35,348 bases of DNA from an uncultured Ruminococcus sp. Lineage in GTDB: Bacteria; Bacillota; Clostridia; Oscillospirales; Acutalibacteraceae. Location of the stretch: NCBI GenBank assembly GCA_902785425.1, contig CACZYP010000020.1:23883-59230 (forward strand). The letters are read 5' to 3'. The translations under genes were made by a program, and so were the position numbers. The first letter of the stretch is position 1. The number at the start of each line of letters is the position of its first letter. The notes beneath the pieces are model-generated. The model saw only the letters and a list, made by a program, of their open reading frames with translations. It made no database searches and was not told the DNA's origin. Positions 24,243 to 32,692 of this stretch are shown here, in pieces.

Positions 24243-25943
24243 TCAGATAACTGTGCTTAAGTAGTCTCTGATCTCTTGTTCGGTCTTGAGCGACATTACT
24301 ATTTCGGCCGTTTTGTCGGCTTTTTCCTTTGTCCATTCACTGATGCACTTTCTTACACGCAGAACGCTCGGAGCCGATACGCTGAATTCGGTCAGTCCGA
24401 ACGAGATAAGCAGCGGTATCATCATCGGATCGGCGGCAGCCTCGCCACACATTCCGACCGGTATGCCCTTGCTTCTTCCTGCCTGAATGATCGATCTTAT
24501 CATGCGCAGAACGCTTGGCTGCAGTGCGGAGTACAGATACGAAACATCGGCGTTTCCTCTGTCTGCCGCCATCGTGTAGCCGGTCAGGTCGTTCGTTCCG
24601 ATGCTGAAGAAATCAGATTCCTCTGCAAGCAGATCGGCGATAATGCCCGAAGCCGCCGTTTCCGTCATGATACCGACTTTGATGTTCGTATCAAATGCAA
24701 TGCCCTCTGCTTTCAGCTCGGCTTTAAGCGTCTCAACGAGCGCTTTTCCTTCACGCACCTCTTCAACGCAGGTGATGAGCGGGAACATGATGCTCACATT
24801 GCCGAATGCGCTTGCACGCAGTATAGCACGAAGCTGTGTTCTGAACAGTTCGGGATTGTTGAGACAGTAGCGTATAGCACGGAAGCCCATGAACGGGTTT
24901 TCTTCCTTTGCAAGTCCGAGATAGGGGATATCCTTGTCGCCGCCTATATCGAGTGTTCTGATGATAAGCGGTTTGCCTTTAAGAATAATAGCCGCTTTCT
25001 TATATGCTTCGAACTGCTCCTCTTCCGTTGGAACGGAAGTCTTGTCCATGAACAGGAACTCGGTCCTGAAAAGGCCTACGCCCTCACCGTCAAATTCAAG
25101 CGCTTTTGCGGCGTCGTCCGGCTTTCCGATATTGCATACAAGCTCGTAAACAGTGCCGTCGGCGGAGGCTGTTTCTTTGCCTCTGTACTTTTCAAGCTCA
25201 CGGCGTTCTTTGAGAAGTCTGTCTCTCTTTTCGGCAGCTTTTTCAAGCTCTTCTGTATCGGGTGACAGAATGACCTCGCCCGTGCCGCCGTCAACGATGA
25301 TATCGTCGCCGCTTTTTGCGGCTTCCATTATACCGGGAACGCTCATTACGGCAGGTATCTCAAGCACACGGGCAAGGATCGCACTGTGAGATGTCGAGCT
25401 GCCCGTTTCGGTAACTATTCCGGCTATGTTTTCCTTCTTGATCTCGGCGATCATAGACGGCGTAAGTTCCTTTGCGCAAAGCACAGTGCCTGCCGGTGCG
25501 TCCGATAGTCTGATCTCGTTTATGCCGAGAAGAAGTCTCAGAACGCCTGCTCTTACGTCACGCACATCGGCGGCTCTCTGCCGTGTCATGTCGTCTTCTG
25601 CTGCGGAAAAGATCTGTATGAACATTTCGCACATGCTGTCAAAGGCAGCCTCGGCGCATGTGCCGCTGTCGATCTGCTTATCTACCTCACCGAGCAGGAA
25701 CGGGTCGTTTACTATGCTGATATGGCCGAGCATGATCTCGGCTTCTTTTTCGCCTGCGGTGATCTTCAGTGATTCCGCCTGCGCTCTTGTGTTTTCGCAG
25801 AACACATCGACGGCGCTCTTGAAGCGTGCCTTTTCGCCGATGAGATCTTCTGCCTGATGCGGTGTGTATTCAAGCGAGTGCTCCTCGACGAGCAGTATCT
25901 TGCCGATACCCACGCCGACGGAAACGCCTTTTCCTTTTGTCAT
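24243..25943 (-). CDS. ptsI: Phosphoenolpyruvate-protein phosphotransferase (PTS enzyme I)
   Basis: The 566-residue cytosolic enzyme takes phosphate from phosphoenolpyruvate onto a histidine and passes it to HPr, the first step for all PTS sugars. The phospho-histidine is H186 in ETGSSTSHSAILAR. The C-terminal PEP-binding barrel has GVGLFRTEFLFMD, LIIRTLDIGGDKDIPYL, the signature FFSIGTNDLTGYTMAADRGN and the catalytic cysteine in GMCGEAAADP. Length is the usual about 570. The start at 25943 has GGGAGGTGA 7 nt upstream; an in-frame ATG 63 nt further upstream (26006) lacks a site and adds non-homologous residues. It is the last gene of the fructose operon, 79 nt after ptsH. Having the general PTS genes here means fructose signals may control them too. 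Confidence 0.96.
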   Translation of the reverse strand: MTKGKGVSVGVGIGKILLVEEHSLEYTPHQAEDLIGEKARFKSAVDVFCENTRAQAESLKITAGEKEAEIMLGHISIVNDPFLLGEVDKQIDSGTCAEAAFDSMCEMFIQIFSAAEDDMTRQRAADVRDVRAGVLRLLLGINEIRLSDAPAGTVLCAKELTPSMIAEIKKENIAGIVTETGSSTSHSAILARVLEIPAVMSVPGIMEAAKSGDDIIVDGGTGEVILSPDTEELEKAAEKRDRLLKERRELEKYRGKETASADGTVYELVCNIGKPDDAAKALEFDGEGVGLFRTEFLFMDKTSVPTEEEQFEAYKKAAIILKGKPLIIRTLDIGGDKDIPYLGLAKEENPFMGFRAIRYCLNNPELFRTQLRAILRASAFGNVSIMFPLITCVEEVREGKALVETLKAELKAEGIAFDTNIKVGIMTETAASGIIADLLAEESDFFSIGTNDLTGYTMAADRGNADVSYLYSALQPSVLRMIRSIIQAGRSKGIPVGMCGEAAADPMMIPLLISFGLTEFSVSAPSVLRVRKCISEWTKEKADKTAEIVMSLKTEQEIRDYLSTVI

Positions 25944-26022
25944 GGACGTCACCTCCCGTTTGGTTGACGATTCGGCTCGTGCCGGTTGACTGTATTCATG
26001 ATTCAAACCGGCAACGCTGACA

Positions 26023-26286
26023 TCATTCGCCGAATCCGTCCTCTATCATTTTTGCGCCCTCTGCGAGAGCTTCTTCTTCACGTTCACCATCGCATACAAG
26101 CTCTATCTCGGTGCCGCATTTCAGGCATGCGGCAATAAGGTTAAGCGTACTTTTTGCGTTGCAGGTGTTGCCGTTGTGCATTATCGTTACCGAGCAGGGG
26201 TATTTTCCCATAGCGGCAGCGAATACGGAAGCGGGTCTCATGTGAAAGCCCTGTGCGTTGGGGATTACCAGTGTCTTGGATACCAT
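26023..26286 (-). CDS. ptsH: Phosphocarrier protein HPr
   Basis: The 87-residue protein carries phosphate from enzyme I to the sugar-specific IIA domains. The active-site histidine H15 sits in GFHMRPAS (usual form GLHARPA), and the regulatory serine S46 in NAKSTLNL is conserved, so control by HPr kinase and CcpA-type catabolite repression is possible. The helix after S46 (LIAACLKCGTEIEL) differs from the usual MSLGVKQG-type sequence. GGAGATG precedes the ATG. It lies between fruA (40 nt before) and ptsI. A stand-alone fructose-specific HPr is conceivable, but since the adjacent gene is a complete enzyme I, general HPr is the simpler reading. Confidence 0.93.
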   Translation of the reverse strand: MVSKTLVIPNAQGFHMRPASVFAAAMGKYPCSVTIMHNGNTCNAKSTLNLIAACLKCGTEIELVCDGEREEEALAEGAKMIEDGFGE

Positions 26287-26326
26287 AGTGACATCTCCTT
26301 TTTAATTGATTTCATCTTTTATTTTA

Positions 26327-28318
26327 TTATTCTTTTTTATCTCTGCTTTTGAGCAGCGTAAGAAGTGCCGCTCCTACTACAGAGCCTATAACGAGTGCGA
26401 GCATATACATGAGCGGATTCCCGATAGTTGCTACTACGAAGATACCGCCGTGCGGCGCCATAAGCGTGCAGCCGAACAGCCACGAAAGTGCGCCTGCCGT
26501 TGCAGCGCCGAGTGCGCATGAGGGAATGACCTTGAGCGGATACGAAGCAGCGTAGGGGATAGCGCCCTCCGTGATGAACGACAGCCCCATGATGAAGTTG
26601 ACAAGTCCGTTCTTACGTTCGTCCGCTGTCCAGTATTTGCCGAAGATCGTTGTCGAAAGAGCGATAACGATGGGAGGGACCATGCCGCCGATCATAACGG
26701 AAGCCATTACCTGATAGCAGACCTGCTGTACGGCGGGGTCTGTCGTTGTGGCTGCGGTGGTAAGCATGCCGGTGCCGAATACGTAAGCTGCCTTGTTGAA
26801 CGGACCGCCCATGTCAATGGACATCATAGCGCCCAGTATGCAGCCGAGCAGGATCCCGAGGTTATGATCCGAAAGCCATGTAAGACCGTTGTTGAGTCCT
26901 GTATTGATAACTGCCATTATCGGGTTTACAGCACACATCATGATGCCCACGATGCCGAGACCTGCAAGCGGATAAAGCAGTACGGGCTTGATGCCTTCGA
27001 GTGCCTGCGGAAGTTTTTCGCAGAGCTTTTCAAACAGCTTCATCAAAAGACCGCCCAGGAATCCTGCAAGCAGCGCACCGAGGAAGCCCGACGGAACGGT
27101 AGAACCTGCTCCGGGGTCTGCGAATGTTGCGCCGTTCGATGCAAGCAGACCGCCGACGATACCAACGAGAAGACCGGGTCTGTCGGCTATCGACATTGCT
27201 ATGAAGCCTGCAAGCAGCGGCAGCATGAAGTTGAACGCATAGCCGCCGATAGTTTTGAACCATGCGGCAACGGGAGTTACCGAGCCGAACGAGCTGTTGC
27301 CGGCTGCGTCTACACCGTTTGCGGCGTCGATAAGGAATGCTATTGCGATAAAGATACCGCCTGCAACTACGAACGGCAGCATGTGCGAAACGCCGTTCAT
27401 AAGGTGCTTGTAAAGCTTGCGTCCGAAGCTTTCGTTACCGTCTGAGGACGAAGCCTCGGCTTTTTTGTCGGAATGGAACACGGGAGCTTCTTTCTTGATT
27501 ATCTTGCTGATAAGTTCTTCGGGCTTGTGTATGCCGTCTGCTACTTTAGTTGAGTATACGGGTTTTCCGTCAAAACGAGCCGTTTCAACGCTCTTGTCTG
27601 CGGCTATGATGATGCCGTCGCACTCTTCGATGTCCTTTGCGGTAAGAGCGTTCTTTATACCGCCCGAGCCGTTCGTTTCAACTTTTATGGAGATACCCAT
27701 CTTTTCGGCAGCCTTATTGAGCGCCTCGGCAGCCATATAGGTGTGAGCTATTCCCGTGGGGCATGCCGTAACGGCGAGAACCTGAATCCTGCTGTCTTTC
27801 TTTTCTTCGGCTGCTTTTTCGGGTTCCTTCTTTTCTTCCTTAGCTGCGCTTTCTTCGGGGAATTTCTCCGTTTCCTTTTCGTCGATGAGCTTCAGAAATT
27901 CATCGGGGCTTTTTGCTGCTTTGAGCTTTGCGGTGAAATCCATATCCATAAGCAGCTGCATAAGGCGTGCAAGCACTTCAAGGTGAACGTCGCCGTCGGT
28001 GGTGGCTGCTATCATGAAGATAAGCTTGCAGGGGTCTCCGTCGGGCGAACCGTAATCCACGCCGTCGGGAACGGTTATCGCAGCAAGTGCGGGCGACTTG
28101 ACAGCTTCGCTTTTAGCGTGCGGAATAGCGATCTCCATTCCTATGGCGGTAGTGCCCATCTCTTCACGCTTGAGAATGCCGTCTTTGAATGCTGCTCTGT
28201 CTTTCAGGCTGCCGCTCTTGTCGTGCAGATCGACAAGTTTTTCTATGGCAGCCTCTTTGTCCTTAACGGAAACGCCGATCTTGATACTTTTCTTGTTTAA
28301 CAGGTCTGTGATTCTCAT
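26327..28318 (-). CDS. fruA: PTS fructose transporter, fused IIA-IIB-IIC
   Basis: The 663-residue membrane protein imports fructose and releases fructose 1-phosphate. The IIA domain (about residues 1-148) has its phospho-histidine H67 in IAIPHAKSEAV. A charged Glu/Lys-rich linker (about 148-176) leads to the IIB domain, with phospho-cysteine C186 in VTACPTGIAHTYMAAE. After a second linker, the IIC domain begins near residue 300 (GVSHMLPFVVAGGIFIAIAF) and shows about eight to ten hydrophobic segments plus the conserved INMGGPFNKAAYVFG-like stretch (here IDMGGPFNKAAYVFG) and EGAIPYAA. All three domains are intact. It lies 28 nt after fruK and 40 nt before ptsH. Confidence 0.96.
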   Translation of the reverse strand: MRITDLLNKKSIKIGVSVKDKEAAIEKLVDLHDKSGSLKDRAAFKDGILKREEMGTTAIGMEIAIPHAKSEAVKSPALAAITVPDGVDYGSPDGDPCKLIFMIAATTDGDVHLEVLARLMQLLMDMDFTAKLKAAKSPDEFLKLIDEKETEKFPEESAAKEEKKEPEKAAEEKKDSRIQVLAVTACPTGIAHTYMAAEALNKAAEKMGISIKVETNGSGGIKNALTAKDIEECDGIIIAADKSVETARFDGKPVYSTKVADGIHKPEELISKIIKKEAPVFHSDKKAEASSSDGNESFGRKLYKHLMNGVSHMLPFVVAGGIFIAIAFLIDAANGVDAAGNSSFGSVTPVAAWFKTIGGYAFNFMLPLLAGFIAMSIADRPGLLVGIVGGLLASNGATFADPGAGSTVPSGFLGALLAGFLGGLLMKLFEKLCEKLPQALEGIKPVLLYPLAGLGIVGIMMCAVNPIMAVINTGLNNGLTWLSDHNLGILLGCILGAMMSIDMGGPFNKAAYVFGTGMLTTAATTTDPAVQQVCYQVMASVMIGGMVPPIVIALSTTIFGKYWTADERKNGLVNFIMGLSFITEGAIPYAASYPLKVIPSCALGAATAGALSWLFGCTLMAPHGGIFVVATIGNPLMYMLALVIGSVVGAALLTLLKSRDKKE

Positions 28319-28346
28319 TGTCGTACCCCCTTTTTATTTCAGAAAA

Positions 28347-29249
28347 TTAAAGCTTTTTGAAAATCTCGAATATTTTTTCTCTTGATGCAAGTCCCGGTGA
28401 AAATGCCGTTGCATTGCCGCATGCTGTGCCGAGCTTTAATGCGAAGCCGTAATCGGATGTTTGTTCATAGCCTGCTATGAAGCCTGCTACCATCGAATCG
28501 CCCGAGCCTACGGTGTTCAGCACAGGTTCGTTGACAACTCCCGATCTGTAAGTGTTGCCGTCTTCTGCAAAGAGAACGGCCCCATCACCGCCGAGCGATA
28601 CGATAACATTTTTTGCGCCGAGCTTTTGCAGTTCCTTTGCACAAAGCTCTGTTTCTTCTTCCGTGCGTACCTCTCTTTTGAAGATCTCCGAAAGCTCCTG
28701 TCGGTTCGGCTTTATGAGGAATGGTTTGTATTTCAGGCAGTTTACGAGCAGCTTTTTTGTAGCGTCAACGATGATGCGTACATCACGTCCTTCAAGGCGG
28801 TCAAGAATGCGTTCGTATGCGTCGTCGGAAACTGTTTTAGGGATACTGCCTGCAAGTACGATGGTGTCGCCGTTTGAAACAGCGTCGGTTTTTGACAGCA
28901 GCATATCGAACTCTTCGGGCGAGATATGAGGACCCTGACCGTTTATCTCGCTTTCTTCTTCCGCTTTGAGCTTAATGTTTATTCTTGAGCTGCCTTCGCT
29001 CAGGCGGATAAAGTCGGAGCGGATATTTTGTTCTTTAAGGCCTTTTTCTATCGCCTCGCCCGTAAAGCCTGCCGTGAAGCCGAGGGCAGTGCTTTCAAGT
29101 CCGAGCTGAGCGAGTATGCAGGAGACGTTTATTCCTTTGCCCCCGATGTAGTATTCCTCGCCCGTTGTTCTGTTGGTAATGCCGCTGATGAATTTGTCAA
29201 GGTGGACTACATAGTCGATAGAAGGGTTGAGCGTAAGCGTGTAGATCAT
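28347..29249 (-). CDS. fruK: 1-phosphofructokinase
   Basis: The 300-residue PfkB-family kinase phosphorylates fructose 1-phosphate, the product of FruA, to fructose 1,6-bisphosphate. The N-terminal ribokinase signature is TLTLNPSIDYVV followed by GGKGINVSCILAQLG. The C-terminal signature NTVGSGDSMVAGFIAGYE contains the catalytic aspartate. The correct start is the ATG at 29249, with GGGAGGTAAC directly upstream; a longer frame to 29321 runs antisense-free but overlaps fruR and lacks a site. The ATG overlaps the fruR stop codon by four bases (ATGA), so the regulator and kinase are translationally coupled. Confidence 0.95.
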   Translation of the reverse strand: MIYTLTLNPSIDYVVHLDKFISGITNRTTGEEYYIGGKGINVSCILAQLGLESTALGFTAGFTGEAIEKGLKEQNIRSDFIRLSEGSSRINIKLKAEEESEINGQGPHISPEEFDMLLSKTDAVSNGDTIVLAGSIPKTVSDDAYERILDRLEGRDVRIIVDATKKLLVNCLKYKPFLIKPNRQELSEIFKREVRTEEETELCAKELQKLGAKNVIVSLGGDGAVLFAEDGNTYRSGVVNEPVLNTVGSGDSMVAGFIAGYEQTSDYGFALKLGTACGNATAFSPGLASREKIFEIFKKL

Positions 29250-29995
29250 TTTGTTACCTCCCTTATAACGGTCTTGTCCGAAAATCCCGTATACGGCAGT
29301 GTGTCGGTAATGATGCAGCACTTGCGAAGCTCTGCGAACGTTACGGGATAAACCTTTCTGAATTTGCTGTGGTCGGCAAGTACGAATGAAGCGAAGCTGT
29401 TTTCGATCGCCCGTGCTTTCATCATGGCTTCTTCGCTGTCGGGTGTTGTGAAGCCCGATGTTATGTCTATGCCGTTTGTTCCGAGAAATGCTTTCGTAAA
29501 GTTGAATTTTTGCAGATTGCGAATGCTTTCCGCACCGATGACCGAAGCGGTAACGGCTTTTATCCTGCCGCCTATCATATACGCATTGAGCCCCTTTGAA
29601 AGCAGCTTCTGCGCATGTATTATGCCGTTTGTAACGAAAGTTGCCTTTGTGTTTTCGATGTGATCTATAAAGCGTGCGGTCGTAGTTCCGGAGTCTATGT
29701 AGATGAAATCGTCGTTGTTGATAAGGCTCGCCGCATATTCGGCGATTATCTCTTTTTCCTGCGCCATCTTTACGTCACGGACATGTATCTCATCTTCAAG
29801 TGCGCCCTCGGTGCGGTGTAATGCCGTAGCACCGCCGAACACCTTGCGAAGCCGGCTTTCTCTGTCAAGCACCGTAAGATCACGGCGGATGGTAGATTCC
29901 GACGTGTCAAGTATACGGGCAAGCTCCGAAACTGTGGCGGCGTCATGCTCGGCAAGATAGTCGAGGATAGTTTTATATCTTTCCTGCGTCAGCAT
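29246..29995 (-). CDS. fruR: DeoR-family transcriptional regulator of the fructose operon
   Basis: The 249-residue protein has an N-terminal helix-turn-helix (residues about 5-55, AATVSELARILDTSESTIRR, then RDLTVLDRESRLRKVFGGA) and a DeoR-type sugar-phosphate sensor domain with YIDSGTTTARFI, ATFVTNGIIHAQ, MIGGRIKAVTASVIG, FLGTNGIDITSGFTTPD and VLADHSKFRKV. In fructose operons such a protein usually represses until fructose 1-phosphate binds. It is the first gene of the operon, has GGGAG upstream of its ATG, and lies downstream of a promoter overlapped by TGAGCAAA-type repeats that are probably its operators, so it likely controls its own transcription. Confidence 0.92.
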   Translation of the reverse strand: MLTQERYKTILDYLAEHDAATVSELARILDTSESTIRRDLTVLDRESRLRKVFGGATALHRTEGALEDEIHVRDVKMAQEKEIIAEYAASLINNDDFIYIDSGTTTARFIDHIENTKATFVTNGIIHAQKLLSKGLNAYMIGGRIKAVTASVIGAESIRNLQKFNFTKAFLGTNGIDITSGFTTPDSEEAMMKARAIENSFASFVLADHSKFRKVYPVTFAELRKCCIITDTLPYTGFSDKTVIREVTK

Positions 29996-30020
29996 AAATT
30001 ACACTCCCATTCAATATCTC

Positions 30021-30142
30021 TTGAGTAAATTATAGCACATATTTGAGCAAAGTCAAGTAAAATTGAGCAAATTATTTCAAAAATATTCAGAAATAATCAA
30101 AAATTCCCGAAAGAAATAATAACTTGCGCAAAAATGAGCAAA
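30021..30142 (-). promoter_or_regulatory. Fructose operon promoter with four putative FruR operators
   Basis: On the minus strand TTGACT (30056-30051) and TATAAT (30034-30029) form a promoter with 16-bp spacing. Read on the plus strand, near-identical 9-mers occur at 30021-30029 (TTGAGTAAA), 30043-30051 (TTGAGCAAA), 30063-30071 (TTGAGCAAA) and 30134-30142 (ATGAGCAAA). The first three are 22 and 20 bp apart, about two helical turns, in the same orientation, and lie beside the -10, between -10 and -35, and upstream of the -35. A repressor bound there would block polymerase. Assignment to FruR is inferred from position. Confidence 0.78.
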
Positions 30143-30144
30143 AC

Positions 30145-30174
30145 AAAAAGAGGGCAGCGAATATGCTGTCCTCT
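30145..30174 (-). terminator. Terminator of the GH13-to-lipid-kinase operon
   Basis: AGAGGGCAGC pairs with GCTGTCCTCT (one G-T pair) around GAATAT; on the minus strand TTTTTG follows. It begins 20 nt behind the lipid kinase stop codon, and the fourth putative FruR operator lies immediately beyond it. Confidence 0.85.
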
Positions 30175-30193
30175 TAAATAATAATATCCGTTT

Positions 30194-31105
30194 TCAGATA
30201 AGTGTTTTCGGCAGTGCGAGTTTTACGCCGTTCGGAACGATATCTATCTCCGCTCTCGGCATATTTACTACCTCTCCGTCAAGCGATATCTTGAAGTCTT
30301 CGCCGCCTTCTATCGTTACGTGGCGGCAGCGGCGATATTTCAGATATTTTTTGAATCTCGGGTCTGTCAGGTGCGAACCGTTGGCGTAGTATTTCACAAG
30401 GCGGATAAACGTGAATCTTGAAGCAGTCGATGCAACGCAGATATCAAGCAGACCGTCGTCCACGCTTGCATTAGGTGCGCACAGATATTTACCGCCGACA
30501 TACTTTCCGTTTGCAACGGTGCAGAACAGAAAATCGCCTCCGCAGAGCGTTTCACCGTCAGCTGTGATGATGGCGTGACTTTTCATGGCGTTTAAAAAGC
30601 CCAGTACAACACCCGTTGTGTAGGCGTGTTTGCCGCCTATGATCTTTTTCGAGCGCACCTCGTTCATCTTTGATGCAACGTATGAATCGAAACCGAAATG
30701 ACAGATGTTTACGCAAAAGCGGTCGTTTACCTTCATGATATCTATGAGCTTTTCTTCACCGGAAACTAAAGCGGGAATATCAAGAAACGCTTCTCTGCTG
30801 CCGAAGCATTTTACAAAATCGTTGCCGCTTCCGCATGGAAAGACAGAAAAGCTTGCCTGAGGAAACGGTGCGATGCCGTTTACAACTTCGTTCAGCGTGC
30901 CGTCGCCGCCGCATGCGTAAAAACGAACGCTTTCGCTGTTTTTTGACAGATATTCTCTGATGTAGCGCTCGCCGTCGCCTTTGCTTTTTGTTACGTATAC
31001 CTCGGCGGAAACATCGGACGGGAGCTTTGAAAGGCTGCCGTATATTTCCTGAGATGCTGTATGTCTTCCCGAGATAGGGTTTACTATAAATATATGCTTC
31101 ATCAT
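30194..31105 (-). CDS. Diacylglycerol kinase-like lipid kinase
   Basis: The 303-residue protein belongs to the DAGK catalytic-domain family (DgkB/YegS/BmrU type), which phosphorylates lipid alcohols such as diacylglycerol at the membrane surface. The N-terminus has FIVNPISGR, then ACGGDGTLNEVVNGIA for ATP binding and FPCGSGNDFVKCFG. The second lobe has APNASVDDGLLDICV and ends with the beta-rich EDFKISLDGE segment typical of the family. The start is ATG 31105 (or the next codon, ATG 31102) with GAGG upstream; a longer frame to 31228 overlaps the glycosylase gene. It is the last gene of the operon, 7 nt after the glycosylase stop. Confidence 0.88.
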   Translation of the reverse strand: MMKHIFIVNPISGRHTASQEIYGSLSKLPSDVSAEVYVTKSKGDGERYIREYLSKNSESVRFYACGGDGTLNEVVNGIAPFPQASFSVFPCGSGNDFVKCFGSREAFLDIPALVSGEEKLIDIMKVNDRFCVNICHFGFDSYVASKMNEVRSKKIIGGKHAYTTGVVLGFLNAMKSHAIITADGETLCGGDFLFCTVANGKYVGGKYLCAPNASVDDGLLDICVASTASRFTFIRLVKYYANGSHLTDPRFKKYLKYRRCRHVTIEGGEDFKISLDGEVVNMPRAEIDIVPNGVKLALPKTLI

Positions 31106-31112
31106 TGATTCC

Positions 31113-31919
31113 TCATTCAAACAGCTCGGGATGCATTCGGCTGTAGTGGAATATGTACTGCTGTGCGATACCGCCGTATTTCCCGAAAGATGACGGCGTA
31201 AGCTCGGGGAAGAGCGCTGCCATTGCACGCTTCATCCATACATCAAGCGGAAAACAGTCGAGCCTGTGAAGCCCGTAAAGCAGTGTACAGTCGGCAACCT
31301 TTACGCCGACGCCCGTTATAGTCATAAGCTTTTCTCTTGCTTCTTCAACGGGCACGGTTTTAAGCGATTCAAGATCGATCTCGCCGCTTGCTGTTTTCCT
31401 CGCTGCGTCTATGATATAGCGATTGCGAAAACCTGCCTTTATCGGTGCAAGATCGTCCGGTTCGAGAGCTGCTATAGTTTCGGCGGACGGGAACGTGTAC
31501 CAGCCGTCCGATATAGGGTCGCCGAACGCTTCGCACAGCCTGTTTATGATGAGCTTTATTCTTGGGATATTGTTGTTTTGCGAGATAACGAACGAGCACA
31601 GCGCCTCCCACGGGTCCTGCGCAAGTATGCGGATACCGGGAGCGTATTTTGCGGCGTCGCACATAGTCGGGTGCAGAAGAGAAAGCTCGTTTCTTACGCT
31701 GCCGTAGTCGAGAGAAAGATCGAAGTAATCGCTCCAGAGCTTTCTGTCGCTTTCATCTGCGCCGTCTATAGAAAGATTACTGCCGTCAAGTCTGAACGTA
31801 ACGAGACGCCCGAACGCAACTCCCGTAAAGCTGCCGTCTTCATTTTCTTTCCAGCGGAACGCCTGACCGCAGTCGAGCGTTTCACCGAGTGCAAGATCTT
31901 TTATATCGCTTATTATCAT
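31113..31919 (-). CDS. 8-oxoguanine DNA glycosylase/AP lyase (OGG1 type)
   Basis: The 268-residue enzyme removes oxidised guanine from DNA in base-excision repair. It has the N-terminal OGG domain with CGQAFRW near residue 17, and the helix-hairpin-helix-GPD fold with FVISQNNNIPRIKLIINRLC, GFRNRYI, and ITGVGVKVADCTLLYG containing the catalytic lysine K207. D226 in CFPLDVWMKRAM matches the catalytic aspartate of human OGG1. Length agrees with bacterial OGG-type proteins. Its ATG overlaps the stop of the DUF6062-like gene by four bases, so translation is coupled. Confidence 0.92.
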   Translation of the reverse strand: MIISDIKDLALGETLDCGQAFRWKENEDGSFTGVAFGRLVTFRLDGSNLSIDGADESDRKLWSDYFDLSLDYGSVRNELSLLHPTMCDAAKYAPGIRILAQDPWEALCSFVISQNNNIPRIKLIINRLCEAFGDPISDGWYTFPSAETIAALEPDDLAPIKAGFRNRYIIDAARKTASGEIDLESLKTVPVEEAREKLMTITGVGVKVADCTLLYGLHRLDCFPLDVWMKRAMAALFPELTPSSFGKYGGIAQQYIFHYSRMHPELFE

Positions 31920-32647
31920 TGCTGCGTACCCTTACTTCCGCCCTTTACATCGGCAGGCGGATCGATATGCTCGGAGGTGAGGAACTCTATAGAGCGCTCG
32001 ATAGCGTCCTTTGAATTGCCCCACGACTGACCTTTGCTTCTGTAATCAAACATCGTGCAGAAATGCGAAACATCTCCGTAAAGCTCTTCAAGATAACCGC
32101 CGCAAAGCTTTGACGTGTCGCTGTAGAACTGCGGCAGCATCTTTGAAGATATTCCTCTGTTCATGGCTGCCGTCATAAGATCGGAAAAATGTTCAAGACA
32201 AATGAACTGCTGAGAGTTGTATAGTGTGCGGAAATCGGGGTCGTTTGAGTAACTGGAGAATATCGTCTGGAACATATGCTCCATGCCCCAGTTAACCTGG
32301 TCGCAGCAGAAGCAGGTCTGCGTAAGCTTTTTTACTGCGGCAAGCTTCTTTTTGTCGGGCTTGCCCTTTACGTCCTTCGGGATAAGCTCCGTTCTTATCT
32401 TATCAAGGTGGCTCTGAAGAATAAGCGCATTTGAAAGGCGTGTTCCGCATGAGACCATCATTCCGAAATGTCTTCGGCAGAAGCCTGCTTCGTTCGTTTT
32501 GATGCGGACATCGGGTTCCATCATCGCAGCGCCTGTGATATAGACCGTTGAGCGTTCCTCAAGCATGTCTCTCATTCGGCAAAGAGGGCAGCCGTCTCTC
32601 GGTTCAAACACATCGGTAATAGGGATAGTTGTAATATCTTCTCTCAT
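31916..32647 (-). CDS. Cysteine-rich DUF6062-like protein
   Basis: The 243-residue product seems to match the DUF6062 family, which is uncharacterised and recalled from the N-terminal pattern TTIPITDVFEPRDGCPLC. Two similar ligand sets are visible: C20-x2-C23 with C57-x2-H60 (GCPLC, GFCRRH), and C112/C114/C115 with C150-x2-H153 (TCFCC, ICLEH). This suggests two four-ligand metal sites, probably zinc, arising from an internal duplication. There is no signal peptide or membrane segment; GGAGG precedes the ATG. It overlaps the OGG-type glycosylase by four bases, a tight link that may mean shared use in DNA damage or redox response, but this is only context. Confidence 0.7.
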   Translation of the reverse strand: MREDITTIPITDVFEPRDGCPLCRMRDMLEERSTVYITGAAMMEPDVRIKTNEAGFCRRHFGMMVSCGTRLSNALILQSHLDKIRTELIPKDVKGKPDKKKLAAVKKLTQTCFCCDQVNWGMEHMFQTIFSSYSNDPDFRTLYNSQQFICLEHFSDLMTAAMNRGISSKMLPQFYSDTSKLCGGYLEELYGDVSHFCTMFDYRSKGQSWGNSKDAIERSIEFLTSEHIDPPADVKGGSKGTQQ

Positions 32648-32692
32648 ATCGAGCCTCCTTGAATATATAAATCACAGCAGGAAGAAACATTA

